A DNA stretch of 64,000 bases, taken from JAEUUM01 sp038326165 (GTDB lineage: Bacteria; Bacteroidota; Bacteroidia; Chitinophagales; Saprospiraceae). The position numbers and the translations under genes were made by a program. The stretch is from positions 1 through 64,000 of the forward strand of contig JBBQJT010000012.1 in the NCBI GenBank assembly GCA_038326165.1. Reading direction: 5' to 3'. Shown here piece after piece: positions 16,682 to 28,600 of the stretch. How positions within the stretch are numbered: the first letter of the stretch is position 1; each line of letters opens with the position of its first letter. The notes beneath the pieces are model-generated. The model had not been told where the DNA came from. It saw only the letters and a list, made by a program, of their open reading frames with translations, and searched no databases.

Positions 16682-19600
16682 TTATTCGATAATTATCATC
16701 TTTTTAACTGCAGAATGAGTATCCGTATCCAATTGGTAGTACATAGTACCGAATGCTGGCACTTCTGTACGATCAATACGAACTAAATTTGAACCCTTAG
16801 CGAAGTCACCATTGATGGCTTTAACAACTTTACCAGTTACATCATAAATAGTAAGCGTTGCTTGGCTTGCTTCAGGAAGATCAAATTTGATAGTAGTGAA
16901 TTCTTTGAATGGATTTGGCTCGTTTTGATAAAGCTCAAAGTTGCTGCTTTCAATTGTTCCATTGTGGTTATTGAATTCAAGAACTACATCCATTGCTTCT
17001 TCGTTCGCATCGAATGCCATTGCTGGTGTCAAGCTTGAGTTAATACTTATTGACTGACTCAATTTACTTGTTTTGTTGGCTTTGAATGTAATGCTAAACA
17101 ATACATCATTGTCCGTCAAAGTAGTGATTGATTTGCCATTCCAGCTGCTAGTGATTTTTCCACTTTCTAAGAAAGTTAGACCAAAGTTCTCACCGGTGAT
17201 ATCAGCAGCCACTCCTTCAATTCCTATGAAATCAAGAGCGTCAACATCAAAACCGATTGTGAATTGGTATCCACCAACGTTCATAAAGTCTTTAGCAGTA
17301 AAGTTAACCTTGTACTCTTGACCTGGTGTCATATTCTGTTCAGCTACAGCCAAAATGAATTTGTTTGCAGATCGAGTTTCATTGTTACCAATTGCAGCGT
17401 TAGGGTTAACATTATTGGTTACATCACCAATCTTGACACCTACGAAATTCAAATTCTGCGCTCCATTCAAGTTGTCCAATTGGATGGTTTCGTTGAAATC
17501 TTCCGTTAGTTCATTGTTGGTTAAGAATTTAAATGATTTGTCTACAAATCTCCATGAAGTATTACCAGGGAATTCAGTAGTGATGTTCAAAATCAACTTA
17601 CGGATCTGCAATAGATCTGAAGAAGAAACTTTTTCATCTTTATTCACATCCGCAGCAATCTTCTTGTAAGGAGTAGCCAAAGCTTTCTTACCTAAGATAT
17701 GATTTGTTATATTGATGATATCTAATGTATTCACTCCGTTCAAAGGTAGATTGTCTTTCTCAGGAATCACCGTATATGATTGTAGCGTAGGCAACAAGAA
17801 GCTGAATTGACCATTATTTCCAGTCATGAAATTGTATCCTGCAGCTACTGCAGTCAAATTCACGCCACCAACAGCTACTCCAGTTTCAGTTTCTACTTTA
17901 CCAACTACAGAAGCCATTGGGTTGTTAGGACAAACTCCATCATTGTCAGTAATTAAGATAAAGGTTTCACAGAAATCCCAGTTTCTTTCAGAATCTTCAA
18001 TTGTTCCGTTGCTATTTTCGTCATATCCACAGTCACCTACCCATACTCGCACTGCCTGAGATCCAATCTCGGTACAATCGAAAGTGATTGAAGTGGTAGT
18101 GGGAACATCTACTCCGTTAGAAGTTTTTGTTTTTTCTACCCTAAATACCAAATCAGCAAATGCACAACAATTGTCATAGCTAGAACCATTTTCCCAATCA
18201 CTTGCCCAAATTGTAACCATTTGTTGTACTGGCATATTCGGAGCAGATAATCCATTGATACAAACTGGTGTAGGTTTCTTACAATCTTTCACGTAGAAGA
18301 TGTATGAACAGGTAGTAAAGTTTCCACAACCATCTGTTGCTGTCCAAGTGATTCGGTGCTTACCGAATGGTACGGTTGCATTGAATGTATTTGAACTTAC
18401 ACCAAATGGTGAAGTAAATTCTATGGTTCCATCATTGAATGCATCAACTTTCCAAGAGTATTTTATCAAGCTTGAAGGAGAACAAACATCTGAAGCAGAA
18501 GCTACCAGTGTTACATTCTGCTGACAAGCAGCAGATGAACAGATTACTGTATCCTTGCATGAAGCAAATACAGGTTTAGATACATCAATCAACTTAATGT
18601 ATTGAGTCAATTCGAAGTATCCGTCTCCATCATCTTCAAAAGCTAAGATATTATTTGGGAACCCAGGTATAAAGTCTGAGCACTGGTTGTGCCAAGGCAA
18701 TGTAGGGAACCATTCTTGTAGATCAGCAAATGAAAGCGCTATACCTCCAGGAGTCTGAGTTGTAGAATTCTTGTCATACTGACACCAGTCAATAACTTTC
18801 CATTTCACGATGTACTTGCGACATGCACCTGGAACTACTGTCAATTCATGAACAATTGGCTCGATACCCACACTTTCACAATCACCTGAATGAACAGGAC
18901 GATTCGCTGCAAGAGCGATGTATGCATTGATGTCAAATCCTTCCAAAGAAGTTGCAGCTGAATTACAAGATACTGTAACATCACAAGGGAATTGAACTAC
19001 CAATGGTGTCTCATCTTCGAATGATACGCGCTGGATACATGCACGAGAGTTTGTGAACATATCGGTAGCTACCCAACGACGACGGATAACATTGTTGTAG
19101 CATGGATTTGGTTGATCAAGATCAGACCAAGTCAACATGATTCCACAAGCTTCAGTATTGTCTTTAACTGTAGGCTTAAGAGCAGTAGGCAATCCCCATG
19201 TAATATGAAGACAAACATCATTCACTTTACCTCCAGCTACTGGAGAGTTGTCATAAACTTGAAGAACCCATGTAGAAGCCCACTGGAACTTATGACTAGA
19301 TCCTGACGGTACTGATACGATATCAGTGGCATTCTCAGGCAATAATTCAATGGTAAATGCATCAACCACACGGAATAGGTAGTAAGAACCTACGGTGAGG
19401 TCAGCAATTGAACCACCAGTGTTGCTTTCATAACGCAATGTCAATCTTTGACCATCGGTTAATCCAAGTGCATTCAATAAGTTGAATACTTCAAAACTGC
19501 TGATGCGGTTGGTATTTGCATCGATTTCATTAAACTGAACATTAGCAAATAATTTGCTATTCTCGTTGTTCAATGGATAACCGTTGAATAATTTCAAGTG

Positions 19601-22600
19601 GTCACCTTGTGGTCTCATTTGACCAACTGTAAATTCTTCACCAGTAGAAATCACAGTTCCTTTGTTGTAAGAACCTATTGCAGGAATCTTAGGAACACAC
19701 TGGAACTCCGCAGGCGATTTTATGCCAAAGCTATTGAATACATCAATATCATAGGCTTGATCATTGAATACCACATTGATGTCTTCGCCATATTGGTTAG
19801 GGCAAGAATTGGTATTAAATACTGTTGCCTTGACACCAAATGGTGAAATCAACGCAACTTCTAACTGATTGGTATAAGCATGTGAAATATTCAATCCCAA
19901 ATCCAAATCTGTAATAATAGAACCTTTAGGGAATCCTTCTACATCAATAGGGAATTGATATTTGCGTGCATAAACTTCTGAAATATTAGCGCCAATTGTT
20001 TGGCAAACTATCGTTGTATCTAAGTTGGTTGGAGTATAAGGCTGACCGCACCATACTGTAATATCCGGAGGACATGTAATGGCAGGACGTATCTTATCTT
20101 CAACTTTCACTACAGACCAACAAGTATTGATGTTGCCATCTAAGTCTGTCACTCGCAATTCCACTGTAACATCTTGTCCACCTTTTGCATCGCAGCAATA
20201 GAATGGAACTGTAGGACCAAATGGAGTTGCATCATTACCTTGACACTTAGGATTATCTAAACGTCTTGCAGTAAATGTGATTGGCCCACAATCATCAAAT
20301 GAACCATCATCAAATGTCACAGCAGAAACTACCGTTACAGAATCAGTCAGAGAAATATTATGTGCATCATCACAAACTGCAACTGGTGACACACCGTCTT
20401 TGATTTGTTTAACTACAGTACAAAATGTAATATTTCCACAATCATCAGTAGCAGTATAAGTGAAGGTATAGTTGCCTGGCGTTAATTCCAACACAAAGAA
20501 GTTATCAGCACCTGGATCGGTTGCAGAATATAAGAATCCTTGTGCATCAACTGTTGAAACTACTACATCAATGTTATTTAATGTTGAGCAGTTGTCAGAA
20601 ATAGCTATCCAAGGCAATTGAACGATTGCGGTACATCCTTGGTAATTGTTGCTTCCTGGCTGTATTGCAGACACAATGATCTGGTCAGCAGATGGGCAAA
20701 CAAAATCAGGTCCGATTTTATCAAGAACTTTAATGATCTGGTCATGCGTTACAAGAACACCAGTACACCAGTCTAGGCAAGTCCATGTTCTGATTACTTT
20801 GTATGATTTTTGACAAACATCAATCACTTGATCTTTGAAGGTGCAACCGATATTTGAACAATCTCCTAGTACTGGTGAACCAGTAACGGCTACAGTTGGA
20901 TAATCGTCATTGCAAGAAAGTGCAGGCTCATCAATATCATCATAGTTTGGCGGCAATAATACATCAGCCAATTGCTTTCTCAATACGAATATTGTTTGAG
21001 TACATTGGTCAACATTTGAATAATCATCAGTTGCTTTCCATGTTCTCGTAATGATCTTGCTGTAAGGACTTGCACATGCCTGATTGGCAACAACATCAAT
21101 GAAAGAAACATCAACAAAGTTATCGCAACCGTCCAAAGCAGTAGGATCAGGATTGTATAATGTATTTTGGTATTTGAATTCAAAGCGTAAAGTAATCAAA
21201 GCACCAGCATCTCCACCAGCATAATCTCTAACCAACAATTGGTAATTACCATTCATGTTTGCTACGTTGGTAGCATTAGTCAAGGCATTTATTGGCTGAT
21301 AAGTTCCTTGAATTGCGTAAGCACCTGTATTGCATGTAGCTTCCAACTGAGCAGCTGTCAAGGTAGCTTGATCGTCAAACATCACTTGAAGATTATTATT
21401 TGCACAACCAAAACCTGTAGCTGGTACACCTGGTCGATCAAATAAACGAATAGTGCCACCTGTAGGTGTAATCAACACCGCATCGATATCGCCAATCCAT
21501 GTGTGCGAAATATCAACAAATATATTCAAATCTAGGTTTTGAACTGATGCTGGATTCGGTAAACCTGAAGTAGAAAGATTAATAGTAGTTAAAGCATTGT
21601 CTGCAATTGGTATTGCACCTGTCTGGAATTTTTGAACAACGGTTGCTGTAGTACCAGGAGTAATAGGATCCTCACAATTGATAACGTTATCGCTGCAATC
21701 CAACACAGGAGGAAGCTTATCTTCTACCGTGATATTGGACCAGCAAGAATTACCTGTTACTGGATCAAAAACTTTACCCGTCAATACGTCTCCAATGTAA
21801 CTTCCATTGATAACTGGGCTACCAGGAATTAACTTACCATTTTGATAAATTTCTACAATATAATCATTGTAACAACCGTAAGGTCCACCTTCAAGAAGGT
21901 CATCAGCACCTACCAAGGCTTCGCAATCCTCATCCAAGCTTACTTGAATTTGGTCATTACAAACCAATGCAGTTTTGGCATTAGGGTATTCTGCAATTAT
22001 GATACAGAACTGACAAGTTGAAGTATTACCTGCAAAATCCGTAGCTCTATAAGTCAAACATGTAGTACCAATTGGGAATAGATCGCCATTGGTATAACCT
22101 GAATTGTCAATCTGAACTACTGTAGGTGGAGCACCAATTATTTTTGAATATCGGATTGTTCCATTCCACGATCTTGCGGCGAAGTTTGTACCTGTAAAGT
22201 TAGGGGTGGCTTTTCCAATACCGGTTGTGATAGTCATATCACCGTTGGTATAGACATTGTTGTTGTTGGTATATCTCAAAGAGTTGGTCGCTATGTTATA
22301 GCTAGTCAATATGAAATAAATACCACGTGTTTCACCAGGCTGCAACACCAATCCGCCAATTGGAACATTGGTTGGTAGGTTGATACCCGCTGAAGTACTG
22401 TTTGCAGTACCCATTGAAGTCCATACCGCTGGGTTATTTGTATTACCTACATAGGTATTGATACCAGGGTTGGTATTGAATATTTGAAATGATACTGGTA
22501 AACCAACTGCTGAGTTAATATTACCATCAAACGAGTTAATTGTAATCGGACTGGTTGTGTTATTTGTAAGATTAAACATGTTACCAGCAAACTGATTGTT

Positions 22601-25600
22601 TGAGTTGAAAGTAGATGTTATCATACCGGTAGTGATAGCTATTTCACAATTGTCAAATGCTGACGGATTTGTGAAATAAATTCCTTTGTCACATTCTCCC
22701 GGATCCAGCACGATACTGATATTACCCGGACACGTCAAGGTAGGAGGAATATTATCTACTACAGTTACCACAGCTACACATGATGATGTTTGTAAGCAAG
22801 CATCTGTTACTGTCAGCACTACATTGTTAAGACCAATATTTCCACATGTGAATGCCGTTTTACTCAATGTAATTGTTCCACCTAAACTTCCGTTGTTTAC
22901 TTGAGCAATTGTCAGTGTAGCATTTCCAGCAGCATCTAAGAAGATAGTAGCTGGTTGGCAAACTGCACGAGGAGCAGGTAAGATTGTAACAGTGAATGTA
23001 TTAGGTGCACCTGGGCAATTCACACCACCACCAGTAAATATTGGTGTTACTATAATTATTCCAACAATTGGTAATGCTCCTAAATTAATAGGAATCCATG
23101 AAGCTATGTTCCCCGTTCCTGAGGCAGGAATTCCTATTCCAGTATTGGAATTTACCCAAGTGTAGCTCGTAGCAGTTCCAGTAAATGCGATTCCACCAGT
23201 TGGCAGACCACTACAGAATATTTTATTGGTTTGCGGAGTTACAGTTGGAGTTGGGTTAATTGTAATTGTGTACATAATTGGCGTTCCTGTACAAGTTACT
23301 CCACCACTTGTGAAAGTAGGTGTAACAGTGAATGTACTGGATATTGCCGTAGCACCTGCATTGGTAGCTACAAAACTAGGAACATTTCCTACGCCATTCA
23401 ATGGAGCCAAACCAATTGCACCAGGAGTTCTTACCCAGGTGAAAACAACTCCGCCTACTGGTGTTCCAGTAAAATTAGATGCCGGAACAACATTTCCAAC
23501 GCAATAGCTTACACTTGGCACTGCAACAATTGTAGGAACCGGATTAACGGTTACACTTTGTGTGATTGCTTGGATGCATCCTGGATGTGCACCTGTTGGT
23601 ACCCCATTGTCAGCATCGAATGTGAATATTACAGGATATGTTCCTGCGCCCAATGTTGAAGGACTAAATATTGTGTTTGGAGCACCGTTAACTGTAAATG
23701 AACCAGTTCCCGTAGCAGCTCCTCCCGGAGGGCCTCCAAGGGTAGCAGTACCATTCAAGGTTACGTTTGCATCATTTGCACAGTAAGTCAGATTCAAACC
23801 ATTGATTTGCGGGTTAGGGTAGAAGCAATTGTTGCCAATTCCCAATGTTACTGATCCGTTTGTAACAGAAACAGTATATCCAATTGCATCAACATGCTTT
23901 CCAGACAATGTGTAATTACTAATACCACCGCCCAATGGAACTTCAGTCAATACAAATCCAATAGGGAAGTTGATAGGAGCTCCTGGAGGAGCTGGTGAAG
24001 ACGGTTGAAATAATCCAGCTACCGCTGAAATTGTCCAAGACTGTCCACTAGGTGCATTCACCGTTATTACTTCATTGAATTGACCGTTAGTTAGCGTTGT
24101 TGCATTATTAATACAAGAGCATGGGTCAGATATAAAAGGCTCACAATTTTGAATGCTGATGTTAGCTGATCTTGAAGGTCGACAGGTTGGATCTCCAGGT
24201 ACTGGTGACAGTATTGCATACAGGAAGTAAGTACCTGCAGTTGGTATTGGTGCTGACAAAGTCGCTACAGTTCCTCCACTTGTTAAAGCACCGTTCGCTA
24301 TAGTTCCAAGTGAAATTCCACCTACATAAGGGTTAACAAGTGCAGTAGCAGAATATTTGAATTGGATACCGTAAGTTGAACCCATACCTACTAGACCAGA
24401 AGCCGTTAGCGTAAAGTTTGTTTGTTTACATGAATTTGTAACACTTGATGTAAGTGATCCAATAGCTGGACATGTGCTACAACTTGGATTCAAATCAAGT
24501 GAAATTGTATTTGTGGTAGTACAGCCATTTCCAGCTGTTACCGTTACAAAATAGGCACCAGCTGTTAGACTTGTCTGGTTCTGATTGCCATTGATTAGAC
24601 CGCTACCACCAGAAGTAGTCCAGTTGAAAGTATAAGGCCCAGCAGCTCCACCTAATGTAAGTGTTATTGAACCATTAGGAGCAAAACAATCGCTCGGTAA
24701 TGTAACAGATGGTGTTACAGTAGTTATAGGATTTACATTCACAGTGCGTGTAGCAACTGCAGTACAACCCGCACCACTTGTTACTGTTACTGTATAGCTT
24801 GTGGTAGTAATCGGGCTTACTACAATTGGATTATCCGTTCCACCTGGAGGTGTACTCCATGCATAAGTGCCTCCACCAGATGCAGTTAATGTTGCTGATT
24901 GACCAGCACAAATCGTCACTGAAGCTGGCAAAATACCTGCGATTGGAAGCGGATTAACTATTACTGTTCTTGAATCTGTAGCTGAACAGCCATTTGAGTT
25001 GGTCAAAGTAACTGAATAAGTTGTGCTCATAGCCGGAGAAACAGTAATCGGATTAGCAGATCCACCTGGAGGTGTGCTCCAAGCAAATGTACCAGTACCT
25101 GATGCCGATAGTGTAATACTTTGACCAGCACATATCGCAGCAGGGTTCGGTGTAATTGCTGTAGTTGGATTCGGATTTACCGTAATTGTTTGTGTAAATA
25201 TTCTTGAACAACCTGCAGCAAGAGTTACCGTTACTGAATATGGTGTAGTTGCGATAGGGTTGACATTGATACTTGCAGTTGTTGCTCCACCTGGAGACCA
25301 AAGGTAAGAGGCACCATTGGTAGCAGTTAAGGTCACCAATGCTCCTGAACATGTAATACCGTCGTTGGCCGCAATTCCTGAGTTTTCTGTGAAAGCAAAA
25401 GTAACATCTGTACCATTGAATTCATCCGCTCCTATATCAGGTCTTGTCGCATTTCTTGCCATGCCATCATAATCGACTGTTACACCAGCTACTGGCATAC
25501 CACCTTGATTGATACATTCGTTTGATACGATATGCAAATCAGTATCTGAGGTAAACGTTGGGTTGATATTTAAAGAAAGAGCATCAGCTGGGTAAGCTGC

Positions 25601-28600
25601 TTCCCAGTCTGCCAATGTCAGTTGATTGACACCATTGAAGCCAACGGTATAGACAGTAGGAGCTGTGCTGATACCAAAGTAATCATTGTTATTGATATCT
25701 GCAAATACAAATCCAGTTGGAACATAAACACTGTAAGCTCTTGATGTAGTACCCAATGAGAAACTTTGCTCATTGAAAAATATATTGTTCTTGAGCACAG
25801 TTCCAATAACTAAAGTTGATGTAGCAATAAAAGCAGATGGAGTGGAGGTTGTTCCAGTTCCAACAGTCACCAATCCAAATAAATGGACTGAATTGTTCGC
25901 CACAGTAAAGTTTGTACCACCTACTAATCTTATTCCAAATGGATTAAAAGTCGTGCCACTGAAATAGTTAACAGTTCTCAAATCCGAAATGAAATTATTC
26001 GCTATCAGGTTATTGGTGACACTTGTTGCAGTATTGAAGTTAATACCGTACGCGCCCCATCCACCAGTATTTTCAGCATAAATACCAGTAATATTATTTC
26101 TGGTAAATGAAGAATTCTGTATACCCCCATTATTTTCAATTCCAATAAGTGTGGTTAGTGTTGTACTTCTTAAGTTGAAAATATTGTTCTGAGAAATCAC
26201 CGCCCCATTTATAAAGGCAAGATCTATACCTCTGAGCACAACATAATTGGCTGGATTCGCTGAGCCTATTGAGTTCTGAGTGATCGACAAACCACCAAGA
26301 TCACCTGCTACAGATGAAGCCCTTGCATAAATACCATACTGAACAGTGTTGATATTATTGTTTTGGATGGTCAGGTTGTCATTATCATCTCCCGTTGCAG
26401 TTGTAGTAACTGTAGTTCCAGCTACATGAATTCCGAATGTTGCGACAGTGTTTGAACCACCAATGATATTTGTATTTCGGATAGCATCATTTGTAGCTCC
26501 TAAACCTGTTCCCAAACTCTGAACACATACTACCGCAGTGTTTGTAGCAATAGATGTATTTGTTAAAGTCAAATCCCTTGTTGTTCCACCGATTGTATTA
26601 GAACCATCAATTGTTATCCAGTCAGCACCATTGAATCGAATCAAACAAGTAGCAGAGCTGCCAGATATAGTTGGTGAATTCCCAGGTGCCGGTTTTATAG
26701 TCAATGTATTCGATGCGCTTGCAGTAGGAATCGCATTGAAGGTTATCGGAAAAGTTTCTGTAGGATAATTGACATCAGTAAGGCTGAAAACTACATTTCC
26801 TGACACACAACCTGCATTGTAAGCGGCTGCACCCAAAGTCAAGGTTGTATAAGTTCCTACTATTCCTACTGGAATTGTACCAGTAAGATTGGACTGTATA
26901 ATTGTTGTGAAAGCATTTACTGGATGTGTAATCACCGTATTTACATCCGTTGCAACTACTCCACCAATGAAAGACCCAATATTAGGTGTTGCTACAATAT
27001 CTTGTGCAATTACGTAATAAGATACTACGTCAGCCGTAGCCAATCCACCCATATCTGCAGCAACTATTGTAAAGTTCCAACTTCCATTGGTTGCAGTTCC
27101 TGAAGCCAAAGTACCCGGTTGAGAGAACCAAGTTCCACTTGCTTTACGATAGTAAACTCTAGGCCTTAAAGCGCCAGCTGTAGGAACTCCTGTCAAATCT
27201 GAAATCAAAACATCATTCAATGCAATATCTGTTGTTCCACATACGGTAGCTGGAAGACGAATATACGAAATACCAGGAGGAGTTAAGTCAGCAACTGGAG
27301 TAAAATTACCAGCGTCAGCGCCAATATCTGTGGGTGTTAAAGAAGCCCTTGTCTGAGCATCAAAATCTTGAGGTGCACTTGCTATAGGTGCTCCACTTGA
27401 TTCAACTGGGGTTGCAGCTGCAGCTTGAATGTGTAGGTCAACAGTGGTTGAAGTACCGTTTGGAGCAATGTATTGCGGATTAGCAGAAAGTGAAGCCCAG
27501 TCCATTCCGGTAGCTGTTCGCCATGCAGCCAATGTATTGTAAGGCAAAGCATTAAATAAACCTAAGTTTCCTCCTGTACCTGGAGCAAAAAGGATATTGT
27601 TATCACAAACCAAGCCTGCTTGACTGGCTACAGTACCTGGCAAAGACAAAGCATAGTTCAGTCCTGTACCTGCAGCATTTGATCTGTTGTTAAAGAAGAT
27701 ATTGTTTCTAACAACTCTACCTGCAGTGACGTTTGTGCTTCTGAAAGCAAATGAGTTGCTGGTTCCAGTTGCTACTGCTTGACCACCAACATAAATACTA
27801 TTGAAGATGATTGAGTTGGTTCCTGCAGCTTCTGTTATACCGGTTACGATAAAGTTTCCGTTGTTATCAACTCCCGCGCCATCAACACCTACACGGATGA
27901 AGTTGTTTTGATAAGTTCCATTTCCAGTATTAATTTGAAGTCCAGTTACTCCGTTTAAGCCAGAACTTGAAATATTGGCTAAGCTGATTGAATGAATATT
28001 GTTGCGCTCTATCAATGATGGAATAGCTGGCGGCAAGTTGAATACTGCTCCGAATGCTGCTGTTGCAACTGCAGTATTATTGCTGTTCGAAATATTGAAT
28101 ATATTGTTTTGACTCACTGTATTGCTTCCAGTTGTTTGACCATTTCCGAATATGGTAAATCCTAAAGCAGAAACAATAGTAGTGGAGGCAGAAGCACTTG
28201 ATAGATCTCTAATGGTATTACCAGTTACATTAAATGTTCCTAAAATATTAGGACTTGTACCTGACCCTTGAGCAGACATACCAGTCACAGATGCAGCAAG
28301 TCCAGTATTAAGATTCGCAAGATTTCCGATCGTGTTTTGTGACATTGACTGCCCAACACCAATTGAAAAGCTAATGATACCCAACAAACTACTGTTTCCA
28401 TTGAGCGTACAACTATTCGCAACCGTAGTACTACCTACTGTGTTGTTGTTCACATTGTAACTGCTTCCAGCCAGAGTACTTTGAACAGAGATCAATCTTA
28501 ATCCAGGCACTGTTGCAGGAACTCCTGTTACTACCATTTGAATACCTGCAATCGTATTGCCAGTAATGTTCATCAAGTTAGCAGGCGTACCTCCTCCACA

